Part shown: one piece after another, positions 42,838 to 54,227 of the stretch
How positions within the stretch are numbered: the first letter of the stretch is position 1
How the letters are laid out: each line of letters opens with the position of its first letter
NCBI RefSeq assembly: GCF_000483125.1
Contig: NZ_AXXR01000004.1
Span: 161,504-225,503, forward strand
Reading direction: 5' to 3'
DNA length: 64,000 nt
DNA from: Atopobium fossor DSM 15642
GTDB lineage: Bacteria; Actinomycetota; Coriobacteriia; Coriobacteriales; Atopobiaceae
Translations under genes and position numbers: made by a program
The notes under the pieces: generated by a model
The model's database searches: none
Told to the model about the DNA's origin: nothing
What the model saw: the letters and a program-made list of their open reading frames with translations, nothing else

Positions 42838-44085
42838 ATGGCAAAGTACGCATTCGCAGGTGGTATTTTGGTAGACGGCACTGGTGCTGCTCCTGTTCAG
42901 GACAGCTTGGTGTTGGTTGATGACAAGAAGATCACCTACGCTGGTCCTCGCACCGAGATTCCTGAGGGCTATGAGGTTCGCGACATTACTGGCAAGACCA
43001 TTATGCCTGGTCTTATCGACACTCACCTGCACTTCTCTGGCAACCTGACCGATGATGACAACGACTGGGTAATTGAGTCCGTAGCTCAGAAGCAGACTGT
43101 TGCTGTAAAGCAGGCTTATGATGCTTTGACCCACGGCTTGACTACGGTATGCGAGATTGGTCGCAACGGTATTGCAGTTCGTGACGTTGTTAACATGGGC
43201 ATCATGAAGGGTCCCCGCATTTTCGCAACCGGCTTGGGCTTCTGCCGTACCGCAGGCCACGGTGACTCCCACCGTCTACGCCAGGATCACAACAAGGATT
43301 CTCATCCTTGGGGCGATCAGGTAGATGGTCCTTGGGATCTCCGCAAGGCTGTTCGTCGTCGCCTTCGCGAGAACCCCGATGCAATTAAGATTTGGGCAAC
43401 TGGTGGTGGCATTTGGCACTGGGATTCCGGTCGTGACCAGCACTATAACTATGAAGAGATTAAGGCTGTATGCGAAGAGGCCGCAATGGTTGGCATTCCC
43501 GTATGGTCTCACTCCTACAACAACGTAAGCGCAGCTTATGATTCTGTACGCTGTGGCTGCGAGCAGCTCATTCACGGCTTTGAGCTGGATGCCAAGACCA
43601 TGGATCTTATGGTTGAGCAGGGCACCTTCTTTACCCCAACCATCGGCTTCCTTCCCACTTGGTATGCTACTTATCCTCCCGTATACACCCCCGAGTTGGA
43701 CAAGTATGAGGGCGACACAGTTGTCGAGAAGGAACTTCAGCGCACCTACGCTAACCTGCGTGAAGCAAACGAGCGTGGCGTTATCCTTACCATCGGTTCC
43801 GACTCCTTCTCCTTCGTAACGCCTTACGGCTGGGTAACCATTGATGAGATGTATGACTTTGTAGACAAGGCCGGCATTTCTATCATGGACACCATTAAGG
43901 CTGCCACTATTAATGGTGCCAAGATGGTTCACAAGGAGGACGAGTTTGGTTCTCTCGAGGCTGGTAAGCTCGCAGACCTTCTGGTTGTAAACGGCGACGT
44001 AGCTAATAACATCCATGATCTGACCCCCGACAACATGGAAGTTATTATGAAGGAAGGCGACATCGTCATTAAGGATGCTCTGTAA
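42838..44085 (+). CDS. Amidohydrolase-family metal-dependent hydrolase (prolidase/imidazolonepropionase-like)
   Basis: A 415-residue TIM-barrel hydrolase. The first metal pair is His63 and His65 (DTHLHF), a probable carboxylated Lys is in AIKIWATGGG, and further metal His residues are in WSHSYNN and IHGFE. The catalytic Asp is in IGSDSFSF. The shape fits COG1228-type Xaa-Pro dipeptidases or related amidases. The permease upstream suggests uptake of an amino acid derivative or dipeptide and its hydrolysis inside the cell. GGAGGGG precedes the start; codon choice suggests strong expression. Substrate unknown. Confidence 0.82.
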   Translation: MAKYAFAGGILVDGTGAAPVQDSLVLVDDKKITYAGPRTEIPEGYEVRDITGKTIMPGLIDTHLHFSGNLTDDDNDWVIESVAQKQTVAVKQAYDALTHGLTTVCEIGRNGIAVRDVVNMGIMKGPRIFATGLGFCRTAGHGDSHRLRQDHNKDSHPWGDQVDGPWDLRKAVRRRLRENPDAIKIWATGGGIWHWDSGRDQHYNYEEIKAVCEEAAMVGIPVWSHSYNNVSAAYDSVRCGCEQLIHGFELDAKTMDLMVEQGTFFTPTIGFLPTWYATYPPVYTPELDKYEGDTVVEKELQRTYANLREANERGVILTIGSDSFSFVTPYGWVTIDEMYDFVDKAGISIMDTIKAATINGAKMVHKEDEFGSLEAGKLADLLVVNGDVANNIHDLTPDNMEVIMKEGDIVIKDAL

Positions 44086-44137
44086 GAGTATCGGGCGGGT
44101 TGCCCTACACGACTAAGTATCACCGCGTCGCTTTTCG

Positions 44138-44173
44138 ACCGGCGTCGCGCACCGTTCGCGGCGCCGGTTTTTC
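44138..44173 (+). terminator. Terminator before the ATP synthase operon
   Basis: ACCGGCGTCGCG (44138-44149) pairs with CGCGGCGCCGGT (44157-44168, one G-T pair), then TTTTCTT. Confidence 0.88.
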
Positions 44174-44238
44174 TTACCTTTGCTTTAAGCTAGATGTATA
44201 GTAATAGAGTCATACTGCATAAAACGAAGGTGTTATAA

Positions 44239-44550
44239 ATGGCAATTGCCCTCATTGGCTTGGGTATTTTTTGTGCTTTAGTGGCATGTATGCCTAGCGC
44301 ATATCTTTTTGAATGTGCTCAAAAAGATGAGAATTGCTCAACTATTTTCATGGGATTAGCTGGGGTTATTTGGTCATATGTGTTTCTTTGCATAGCCATG
44401 GCAGTTGTAAAATTGTTAGTTGCAGCGCAATTTTTAGCTTTTGCGTTTGCAGTAGTGGTAACATTCCTTGTGTTCTGGGGAATTGAGTCAGCGAGGGCTT
44501 TTCGCTTATTTTTTAGTCAAGCGGAGTCTCACAGAAGGGGCGAATCGTGA
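44239..44550 (+). CDS. Small membrane protein in the AtpI position
   Basis: A 103-residue protein with three or so hydrophobic spans and a basic tail (ESHRRGES). Its stop overlaps the atpB start by 4 bases. By position it is the equivalent of AtpI/AtpZ-type assembly or ion-transport proteins at the head of atp operons, but sequence similarity is not obvious by eye. GAAGGTG lies before the start. Confidence 0.65.
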   Translation: MAIALIGLGIFCALVACMPSAYLFECAQKDENCSTIFMGLAGVIWSYVFLCIAMAVVKLLVAAQFLAFAFAVVVTFLVFWGIESARAFRLFFSQAESHRRGES

Positions 44551-45347
44551 ATCCTCTTTCCAATCTATCAGCCGAGATGGAAGAGCTGCTTGGCAGTTTT
44601 ATGTCCCAACCCATTGAAGGTGACCTGATTTTTGGTCTTACTAACTATATCTTTTGGATGGGCGTAGCCGTTATCTTGCTTTTTGTTGTTCTGTTTGCTT
44701 TTAAAAGGAAGCAGGCCCAGAGTTTGGTTCCACAAGGTGTCTTTGTAAATGGTGTCGAGTCAGTTATTGATTTTGTTAAAGACGGCATCTGCAAGAGCAC
44801 CCTGGGGGATACTTGGCAAAAGCATTTTCCATTTTTGGCTGCTTTGTTTTTCTTTATTTTGATCAACAACATGGTTGGCCTACTTCCAGGAGGACATCCT
44901 GGCACGGGCACCATTGGTGTTACGGGTGCACTTGCTATGTGGTCCTTTGTGTACTTCGTCTACGTTGGGATTAAGCGCATGGGCGCGTTTGGCTACATTA
45001 AGAGCTTGGCTCCAAAGGGTGTAGCATTTCCCGTCAACCTAGTCGTTTGGCTTATCGAGGTATTCTCCACGTTTTTGCGCCTTGTAACCCTTGCAGTCCG
45101 TTTGTTCTGCAATATGTTTGCAGGCCACGTTGTTATGGCTACTTTTGCAATCTTGGCATCTTTATTCTTTGAGCCATTGTTGCATGGTTTCTCTATGGTT
45201 GCACTGGGGCAGGCAGGAGCTTCCGTTTTTTGGGTTGCTATCTTGCTTGCAATCTATGGTGTAGAGATCTTGGTTGGCGTAATCCAAGCATACGTCTTTA
45301 CGCTGCTTTCTAGTGTATATATTCAGTTGGTAGAAGAAGAGGAATAA
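44547..45347 (+). CDS. atpB: F0F1 ATP synthase subunit a
   Basis: A 266-residue membrane subunit forming the proton half-channels. The essential arginine is in VTLAVRLFCNMFAGH, and FFILINNMVGLLPG and VWLIEVFSTFLRL are typical. GTG 44547 overlaps the previous stop (GTGA) and has AAGGGG upstream. First structural gene of the operon atpBEFHAGDC. Confidence 0.95.
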   Translation: MNPLSNLSAEMEELLGSFMSQPIEGDLIFGLTNYIFWMGVAVILLFVVLFAFKRKQAQSLVPQGVFVNGVESVIDFVKDGICKSTLGDTWQKHFPFLAALFFFILINNMVGLLPGGHPGTGTIGVTGALAMWSFVYFVYVGIKRMGAFGYIKSLAPKGVAFPVNLVVWLIEVFSTFLRLVTLAVRLFCNMFAGHVVMATFAILASLFFEPLLHGFSMVALGQAGASVFWVAILLAIYGVEILVGVIQAYVFTLLSSVYIQLVEEEE

Positions 45348-45400
45348 CGGCTTCACACAGATAGGTAGTATCTGTTGGGCATATAGTTTGCTGTCACAGA

Positions 45401-45419
45401 TCGCTCTATTCAAGAGCGA
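45401..45419 (+). other. Hairpin directly upstream of the atpE ribosome site
   Basis: TCGCTCT (45401-45407) pairs with AGAGCGA (45413-45419), ending 5 bases before AAAGGAGG. It could stabilise the mRNA or favour the high translation that subunit c needs. Confidence 0.5.
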
Positions 45420-45436
45420 ATGACAAAGGAGGAATT

Positions 45437-45631
45437 GTGGGAGTTATCGGTTACGCCCTCGGCGTTATTGGTGCCAGCTTTGGCATTGGTCTTGCGGCAT
45501 ATGGTGTTGCAAACTCCATGGCGCGCCAGCCAGAAGTGCAGGGTCGTCTTTTTACCGTATTCATTCTTGCATCTGCATTCGTTGAGGCTCTTGCACTTAT
45601 TGGCTTCGTAGTAACCCTCGTTTCGCACTAA
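45437..45631 (+). CDS. atpE: F0F1 ATP synthase subunit c
   Basis: A 64-residue double-span protein of the rotor ring. The glycine-rich first helix (GASFGIGLAAYG), loop ARQPE and the ion-carrying Glu in SAFVEALAL are seen. It is shorter than most c subunits (about 70-85) because the first helix starts late. No in-frame start lies upstream of GTG 45437, which has AAAGGAGG. Neither the helix-1 Gln nor the Ser/Thr after Glu used in sodium-type rings is present, so proton coupling is likely. Confidence 0.93.
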   Translation: MGVIGYALGVIGASFGIGLAAYGVANSMARQPEVQGRLFTVFILASAFVEALALIGFVVTLVSH

Positions 45632-45657
45632 TCATACATACGAGTTGGAGGCACGAC

Positions 45658-46254
45658 ATGAGGTTTAAGGGAGGGTATGTAAGCACACTTACTGCAACCA
45701 CTGCATTGAGCATTGCTTGCATGCCACAGATTGCACGTGCAGAAGGTATTTCTGGTGCGGATATCTTGCTTCCTAAGCCCGCCGAGTTCATCCCTGCTCT
45801 TATCGCATTTTTGGTCATTTGGATTGTTCTGGCCAAGTTGGTTTGGCCTTCGGTTCTTGGAATGATGCAAAAGCGTCAACAGCAGATTCAGGATGATCTT
45901 GACGCTGCTCAGCAGTCTAAAATGGCTGCCGAGAAGGCCCGTCAAGACTACGAGGCTGGCATTGCTGATGCAAAGAGGGAAGCGGACGAGATTATTGCTC
46001 AGGCAAAGTTTGATGCCGAGGCTGAGCGTACCCGCATTATGGATAAAGCTCGCGGCGAAGCGGCTGCTATTGTTACTAAGGCTCATGACACTGTGGATGC
46101 AGAGCGTAAGAAGGCTATGATTGAGCTTTCTACCTCGGTTGTTGACCTTTCGGTGGAAATTGCCAGCAAGATTATTGGCAGTGCACTGTCCGAAGATGAA
46201 CAGCGTCGTCTTGCCGAGAAGTACCTCGAGGAAGTGAGCACCAATCATGAGTAG
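45658..46254 (+). CDS. atpF: F0F1 ATP synthase subunit b with signal-peptide-like N terminus
   Basis: A 198-residue stator subunit. Residues about 1-24 look like a secretion signal (basic start, hydrophobic stretch, ARA before EG). The normal membrane span follows at about 41-62 (ALIAFLVIWIVLAKLVWP), then a long charged coiled coil with Gln/Glu/Lys repeats. Most b subunits begin with the single span, so the extra leader is unusual. GGAGG precedes the start. It overlaps atpH by 8 bases. Confidence 0.93.
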   Translation: MRFKGGYVSTLTATTALSIACMPQIARAEGISGADILLPKPAEFIPALIAFLVIWIVLAKLVWPSVLGMMQKRQQQIQDDLDAAQQSKMAAEKARQDYEAGIADAKREADEIIAQAKFDAEAERTRIMDKARGEAAAIVTKAHDTVDAERKKAMIELSTSVVDLSVEIASKIIGSALSEDEQRRLAEKYLEEVSTNHE

Positions 46255-46717
46255 CACTCCTCAGACAAACAAGGCCGAGCAGTACGCCCGTGCTTTGATT
46301 GAGGCTGCTCAAAAAGAGGGTAGGGCTAACACCGACCTGGTACAGGTAAACCATGCGCTCAAGTTCTTGCCAGAGGTGCTTGAAACTTTGGCATCCATGC
46401 ACAATAACAATGACATGGAACTTCTCGATAGCGTTGCTCAGGAGTATAAAAACATCCTGGATAACGAGACCGATATTGTGCAGGTTACAGCAACTACTAC
46501 TGTTGCTATGGACGATCAATTGCGTAAGGCAATTAGGACTAAGCTTGAGCGTGAGTTTAACGCGTCCATTTATTTGTGTGAGCGCATTGACCCCTCAATT
46601 TTGGGTGGCATTGTGTTAGAGATTCGTGGAAACAGGTACGATGCTTCGGTGCGTGCACAGCTTGCAAACATCCGAAAATCACTTGCTGCCACTTATATCG
46701 GAAGTGATGAGCAATGA
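46247..46717 (+). CDS. atpH: F0F1 ATP synthase subunit delta
   Basis: A 156-residue peripheral stator subunit (OSCP homolog). It is somewhat short for the family (about 175-180). The N-terminal helical domain opens with [14 protein letters not shown], and the C-terminal [27 protein letters not shown] is characteristic. It overlaps atpF and atpA by a few bases, so translation is coupled. Confidence 0.93.
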   Translation: MSSTPQTNKAEQYARALIEAAQKEGRANTDLVQVNHALKFLPEVLETLASMHNNNDMELLDSVAQEYKNILDNETDIVQVTATTTVAMDDQLRKAIRTKLEREFNASIYLCERIDPSILGGIVLEIRGNRYDASVRAQLANIRKSLAATYIGSDEQ

Positions 46718-48351
46718 CAGATCAAATCAGCTCGGCTGAGATTATGGGAACGCTGCGTAAGCAGCTGTCTCAAATCAATGCGACTGTGGACCAGCGCGAG
46801 GCTTCTACTGTTGCCCAGGTGGGCGATGGCATTGCCATCGTATCCGGTCTTAAAACTGCCATGGCTGGAGAGCTTTTACAGTTTACAAGCTCTGCTACGG
46901 GTCACAGTGCTTACGGTCTCGTTCAAAACTTGGAAGAGGATCGCGTAGGTGCAGTACTGTTTGGCGAAGTAGATGCCATTAAAGAAGGCGACGAAGTTCG
47001 TGCAACGGGTCGCATTATGGACATTCCCGTTGGACACGAGATGCTTGGTCGTGTTGTCAATCCTCTTGGCCAGCCCATTGATGGCCTAGGTCCTATTCAT
47101 GCAACTGCACGTCGTCCCATCGAATTTAAAGCTCCTGGCATTATGGATCGCCAGCCTGTATGTGAGCCAGTTCAGACGGGCTTCTTGGCAATTGATGCCA
47201 TGGTTCCCATTGGCCGCGGTCAGCGCGAGCTTATTATTGGTGACCGTAAGACAGGCAAAACAGCCATTGCAATCGATACCATTATCAATCAGCGCGAGTC
47301 CGATTTGATTTGTATCTATGTTGCTATTGGACAGAAGGCTTCCAAGATTGCTGCTATTAAGGAGACCTTGGCCCAGCACGGTATTCTCGATAAGACTATT
47401 ATTGTGCTGGCTTCTGCTTCTGATTCTGCACCAATGCAGTACATTGCTCCCATGGCTGGCGCTGCTATTGGCGAGTACTTTATGTATAACGATAAGGACG
47501 GCAATCCTGCAGATGCTCAGCATCCAGGTGGACATGTATTGGTTGTTTACGATGACTTGTCCAAGCAGGCTGTTGCCTATCGTCAGATGTCGCTTACGCT
47601 GCATCGTCCGCCAGGACGCGAAGCATACCCTGGTGACATTTTTTACCTGCATTCTCGCTTGCTTGAGCGTGCCGTTAAGATGGATGATGCGCATGGCGCT
47701 GGCTCTATGACAGCTCTACCCATTATCGAGACGCAGGAAGGTGACGTTTCCGCATACATTCCTACAAATGTTATTTCTATTACAGATGGCCAGATTTATT
47801 TGGTGCCAAGTCTATTCTTCCAAGGTCAGCGTCCTGCAGTAGATGTTGGCATCTCGGTATCTCGCGTCGGTGGTTCTGCACAGCTTAAGTCTATGAAGCA
47901 GGTTGCGGGAACCCTTCGTTTGGACCTGGCAGCATTCCGTGAGAAACAGGCATTTGCTCAGTTTGGCAGCGATTTGGATGCAACCACGCAGTACCAACTC
48001 AGTCATGGTACTCGCATGATGGAGTTGCTTAAGCAGGGTCGCTATGCTGCTTTGGATGTAGCGGACCAGATTATTATTCTGTTTGCAGGTAAGGAAGGCT
48101 TCTTGGATGACCTTGAGGTTAGCCAGATTGTGCCTTTCCGTGATGCGTTGGCTAGCTTTATGGAACAGCGTCATCCTGAGGTTCGTACCAAAGTTCGTTC
48201 CGAGCGTATCAGTGATGCTTTGGCTGATCAAATGAAGCATCAGATTGGTGAGTTTAAAGAGGCATTCCTCAATGGTGATTTTGATCATCTCAACTCGTTT
48301 ACGAATGAGGATTCTGCTTCTGACTCAACTCAAGATGTAGAGAAGGACTAA
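46714..48351 (+). CDS. atpA: F0F1 ATP synthase subunit alpha
   Basis: A 545-residue F1 subunit with non-catalytic nucleotide sites. Walker A is GDRKTGKT (176-183); [13 protein letters not shown] and the signature [13 protein letters not shown] are present. A Ser/Asp-rich tail (about 20 residues) goes beyond the usual end. ATGA overlap with atpH. Confidence 0.97.
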   Translation: MTDQISSAEIMGTLRKQLSQINATVDQREASTVAQVGDGIAIVSGLKTAMAGELLQFTSSATGHSAYGLVQNLEEDRVGAVLFGEVDAIKEGDEVRATGRIMDIPVGHEMLGRVVNPLGQPIDGLGPIHATARRPIEFKAPGIMDRQPVCEPVQTGFLAIDAMVPIGRGQRELIIGDRKTGKTAIAIDTIINQRESDLICIYVAIGQKASKIAAIKETLAQHGILDKTIIVLASASDSAPMQYIAPMAGAAIGEYFMYNDKDGNPADAQHPGGHVLVVYDDLSKQAVAYRQMSLTLHRPPGREAYPGDIFYLHSRLLERAVKMDDAHGAGSMTALPIIETQEGDVSAYIPTNVISITDGQIYLVPSLFFQGQRPAVDVGISVSRVGGSAQLKSMKQVAGTLRLDLAAFREKQAFAQFGSDLDATTQYQLSHGTRMMELLKQGRYAALDVADQIIILFAGKEGFLDDLEVSQIVPFRDALASFMEQRHPEVRTKVRSERISDALADQMKHQIGEFKEAFLNGDFDHLNSFTNEDSASDSTQDVEKD

Positions 48352-48361
48352 GGTTTAGCTC

Positions 48362-50760
<2,399 letters not shown>

Positions 50761-50762
50761 CG

Positions 50763-51182
50763 ATGGCATATCTTACCTGTAAATTCGTGCGCCCAGATAA
50801 GCAACTGTATGAGGGTAATGTTGCGTCTTTAGTCTTGGTTACATACACCGGCGAGCTCGGTGTATGGCCAGGTCATGCAGCAGAGATTTGTGCATTGGGC
50901 GATGGAATTGTACGCTTGACTGCGCTGCCCGAAGATGGTGGAGACATCAAGAAAGTTATTGTTTCTGGTGGGTATGCTGAGATTGCCGATGACTCGGTGG
51001 TTATTATTGCAGACCATGCACGCGACATTAACGATATTGATCCTGTGCAGGTTGCAGAAACTCGCCAGCAAGCAGTGGATGCTCGTGATGAGTTGCCTAT
51101 AAATGACCACCGTCGCGCATATTATGAAAACAAGATACACTGGTGTGACCTCCTGCTTCACTATGAGCAAATGGAGGCATAG
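50763..51182 (+). CDS. atpC: F0F1 ATP synthase subunit epsilon
   Basis: A 139-residue subunit. The N-terminal beta-barrel has LYEGNVASLVL and GELGVWPGHA, and a C-terminal helical part follows. GAGGTAACG precedes the start. Last of the ATP synthase genes; murA follows after 21 bp without a terminator, so they may be cotranscribed. Confidence 0.94.
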   Translation: MAYLTCKFVRPDKQLYEGNVASLVLVTYTGELGVWPGHAAEICALGDGIVRLTALPEDGGDIKKVIVSGGYAEIADDSVVIIADHARDINDIDPVQVAETRQQAVDARDELPINDHRRAYYENKIHWCDLLLHYEQMEA

Positions 51183-51203
51183 TAGAATTTAACAGGGGGT
51201 AGC

Positions 51204-52478
51204 ATGGACGTTATTCAAATCGAGGGTGGTCATCCTATTTCGGGTGAGGTAGTAGTATGTGGAGCAAAAAACTCCGCGCTCAAGCTTATGGCTGCTACCG
51301 TTATGGCCCCTGGTAAGACCACCCTGACTAACGTCCCTGATATCTCTGACGTGCATATTATGGGTAAGGTGCTCAAGCGTCTTGGAGCCCAGATTACCGT
51401 TTTGGGTAAGCACGAACTTCTCATTGATACAACTCAGGTAGACAACTGGGAGACGCCTTACGAGCTGGTAGCTCAGATGCGCGCTTCCACAGCTGTCTTA
51501 GGTCCCTTGCTATCTCGCTTTGGTAAGGCAGTTGTTGCTATGCCGGGCGGCTGCAATATTGGTGCTCGTAAGATTGATATGCACATTCTTGGCCTTGAGG
51601 CCCTGGGCGTGGAGTTTGATGTTTCTCATGGTAATATTCACGCTTCTGCTCCTCATGGTATTAAAGGCGCGTCCGTAACCTTGGAGTTTGCAAGTGTTGG
51701 TGCTACCGAGAATCTTATGATGGCTTCGGTTTATGCTCAAGGAACTACTATTATTGATAATGCGGCGCGTGAGCCAGAGATTGTAGATCTTGCCAACATG
51801 CTTAATGAGATGGGCGCTCACATTCGTGGTGCCGGCACTCCTCTGATAGAGATTGAGGGTGTGGCAGAATTGCATCCCGTTGAGCATCGTGTTGTTGGCG
51901 ATCGTATTGAGGCGGCAACCTTTTTAGCTATTGGTGGTTTGACTGGTGGACCCGTTCGCGTGTGCGGCTTTGAGCCAGTGCATTTGGGTATGGTTTTGCG
52001 CAAGTTTGAAGCTATGGGTATGACCATCGAGCGCGGCGAGCATGAGGTAACTGCTTCACGGACAAGAAAACTTAAGCCCGTAGATATTCAAACACTACCG
52101 TTTCCTGGCTTTCCAACAGATGTGCAAGCACAAGCCATGTGTGTGCTTGCTATGGCAGATGGCAACTGCGTTATTACCGAGAATGTCTTCGAGAATCGTT
52201 TTATGTTTGCCAGTGAGATTAACCGTATGGGTGCAGACATTACTATTGAGGGCCATCATGCAATCGTACATGGTGTTCCCGCGTTGTCTGGTGCACAGGT
52301 TAAGTCTCCCGACCTACGTGGTGGCGCAGCGCTTGCCATGGCTGGTCTTGTAGCAGATGGTATTACTACTATCAGTGCTATTCATCACATTGATCGCGGC
52401 TACGAAGGTTTTGTCGATAAGCTCGTCGAGCTGGGTGCACATGCCAAACGTGCTTCCATCGAGATAGACGAAGACTAA
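51204..52478 (+). CDS. murA: UDP-N-acetylglucosamine 1-carboxyvinyltransferase
   Basis: A 424-residue enzyme for the first committed step of peptidoglycan synthesis. N-terminal KNSALKLMAA and the active-site loop with Cys117 (PGGCNIGARKID) are clear. Because that residue is Cys rather than Asp, fosfomycin sensitivity of the enzyme is expected. AGGGGG lies before the start. Directly downstream of atpC. Confidence 0.95.
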   Translation: MDVIQIEGGHPISGEVVVCGAKNSALKLMAATVMAPGKTTLTNVPDISDVHIMGKVLKRLGAQITVLGKHELLIDTTQVDNWETPYELVAQMRASTAVLGPLLSRFGKAVVAMPGGCNIGARKIDMHILGLEALGVEFDVSHGNIHASAPHGIKGASVTLEFASVGATENLMMASVYAQGTTIIDNAAREPEIVDLANMLNEMGAHIRGAGTPLIEIEGVAELHPVEHRVVGDRIEAATFLAIGGLTGGPVRVCGFEPVHLGMVLRKFEAMGMTIERGEHEVTASRTRKLKPVDIQTLPFPGFPTDVQAQAMCVLAMADGNCVITENVFENRFMFASEINRMGADITIEGHHAIVHGVPALSGAQVKSPDLRGGAALAMAGLVADGITTISAIHHIDRGYEGFVDKLVELGAHAKRASIEIDED

Positions 52479-52546
52479 TTTCTTGCCCAAGCTACAGGAT
52501 ATAGTGCTGTTCTAAAAAATATCTCGTATAGCTCCCAAGGCGTTAG

Positions 52547-52570
52547 GGTAAACTTACGTTAACATTTACC
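52547..52570. promoter_or_regulatory. Dyad upstream of the DtxR-family gene
   Basis: GGTAAA (52547-52552) and TTTACC (52565-52570) flank a 12-bp AT-rich centre containing GTTAAC, 17 bp before the start codon. Size and place suit an autoregulatory operator of a metal-dependent repressor. Confidence 0.4.
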
Positions 52571-52587
52571 GCCTGGAGGTACATTCT

Positions 52588-53022
52588 ATGACAGAGCAAG
52601 ATTTTATCGACGAGCATCGCCTGTCTATGGCAAATGAGGACTATCTTGAGTCCATTTATCGCATTACCATGGCCGAGGATAGCCCCGCGGGCATTCGTTC
52701 TGTAGACGTAGCGGACCAGCTAAACGTCTCTAAAGCCAGCGTGAACAAGGCCATTAGCACACTCAAGGATGCGGGCTATGTAGAGCAAAATCGTTATGGT
52801 CGCGTTATTCTTACTAAGGCTGGTCGCGAGTATGGTTCCGAGGTATGGCATGCGCATCGCTTAATTCGCGCATTTCTCGAGAAGGACTTGGGCGTAGCGC
52901 CTGAGATTGCAAACGAAGAAGCCTGCACTATGGAGCATGCACTGTCTCGTGATACCATGCGTCGCTGGGCAAAATTCCTGGCAGATCAGGGTTTTGCAAT
53001 CGAGCAAAACGAGGAAGACTAG
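52588..53022 (+). CDS. DtxR/MntR-family metal-dependent regulator
   Basis: A 144-residue regulator. A winged helix covers about residues 13-75 (NEDYLESIYRI, RSVDVADQLNVSKASVNKAI), then the dimerisation/metal region with AHRLIRAFL, EEACTMEHALS. It lacks the SH3-like third domain, as in MntR. It probably senses Mn2+ or Fe2+; which metal cannot be read here, and no metal transporter is next to it. GGAGG precedes the start. Confidence 0.88.
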   Translation: MTEQDFIDEHRLSMANEDYLESIYRITMAEDSPAGIRSVDVADQLNVSKASVNKAISTLKDAGYVEQNRYGRVILTKAGREYGSEVWHAHRLIRAFLEKDLGVAPEIANEEACTMEHALSRDTMRRWAKFLADQGFAIEQNEED

Positions 53023-53099
53023 CTAAGCAGGCCTACCCAAAACTAAGCTCAAAGCTACCCGTACTGCTTTGAGGGCAATACTTATGCTGAAGGCACATT

Positions 53100-54044
53100 A
53101 TGCGAGCAAATCAAGGTTTCTATGCCAGCTCATTGTGGGAGCGCCCCACCAATGATGATGCTTGTGAACAAGCAGCAAATGAATTTGGAAAGATTCTCAC
53201 TGGTCAAGCTGGTGAGAATCTCTTGCTATCAAGTGATCTTTCGCAGATGCTCTCCCAGCTTCCTTCTGCTGATGCCATGCCCAGCCCATTGTGGGTGCAG
53301 TATGAGCCAGAGACAGTAACAAGTCTCTATCAATTGCAAGTTGCTTGTGGAGCAAGTGCTCTTTTAACGCAAACCGCTGGGTGCACATCCAATTTACTTG
53401 ATGAGCTAGACGAACATTTGTCTTGTTATGAAATATGTAATCGAGCTGTTCGTGCGGCTTATGCAGCAGCGCCTCGTTTTGTACTGGGCACCATCACCTC
53501 TGCCCAGATGTATGTTGCAGAACAAGATAGTCCAGCCGCTCGTCAAATCCGAGCATTATATACAGAGCAAGTACGCGCCTTAGTAGATGCTCAGGTTCAT
53601 GCTCTTTTTATTGCAGATATGACCAATGTAGAAGATGCCCTTTGTGCAGTTTCTGCAGCTCATTTAGTGTGCTCACGACCCATTGTTTGCAGTCTTGACG
53701 CTGCAAGTTTTACTTCTCACTACGATACAAGGCAGCTGTTTGCAGTGCATAGGCGTTTAGTGGATGCAGGAGCGGATGCCATTGGACTTACCAATGTTCC
53801 TTTGGCGGATGATGCTCAGTCTGCATCTAGAATACAAATTCTTGCACAAGACTTAGCAAGTATTGCGGCTACATATGGTGTGGGAACGCTTATGACTATA
53901 AATCCAAACCCCACAGTTACTGAACAAGCATTTTTCCAGGTAGTTAAGCAGGTTCTGAGCGCATCAATTAGTGTCTTTGGTGCAGGTAAGGATGCCACTG
54001 CGCAGCATATAGCTGCATTAAGCACTGGTTTTCTCAGTATCTAG
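53100..54044 (+). CDS. Homocysteine S-methyltransferase-like protein lacking zinc cysteines
   Basis: A 314-residue protein with the outline of a homocysteine-methyltransferase barrel: an opening LLLSSDL, a segment like the family's GAD-x-TNTF region (CGASALLTQTAGCTS), VLGTITSA, and DAGADAIGLTNV. But the C-terminal GGCCGTTP-type motif is replaced by FGAGKDATAQH (from residue 293) and the GxNC motif by a cysteine-free TLMTINP. All three zinc ligands are missing, so classical methyl transfer is unlikely. It could be a pseudoenzyme or have new chemistry. Ribosome site weak (GAAGG). Confidence 0.6.
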   Translation: MRANQGFYASSLWERPTNDDACEQAANEFGKILTGQAGENLLLSSDLSQMLSQLPSADAMPSPLWVQYEPETVTSLYQLQVACGASALLTQTAGCTSNLLDELDEHLSCYEICNRAVRAAYAAAPRFVLGTITSAQMYVAEQDSPAARQIRALYTEQVRALVDAQVHALFIADMTNVEDALCAVSAAHLVCSRPIVCSLDAASFTSHYDTRQLFAVHRRLVDAGADAIGLTNVPLADDAQSASRIQILAQDLASIAATYGVGTLMTINPNPTVTEQAFFQVVKQVLSASISVFGAGKDATAQHIAALSTGFLSI

Positions 54045-54227
54045 CATTACTATCGGTAGCAGATTCTTACAATATAGAGCAGTGCATAACGTAGTTCAAA
54101 AACAGCTATTACTGTGAAACCTCTCAAAAAGCAGTCCAAATGGGTTAGAGTGCTACCAGTTACGTATTCTCAATTCATTTGTAGCTGTGCGCACGTAGCG
54201 CCGCACGCGTAACGTGAAAGGAAAAGT

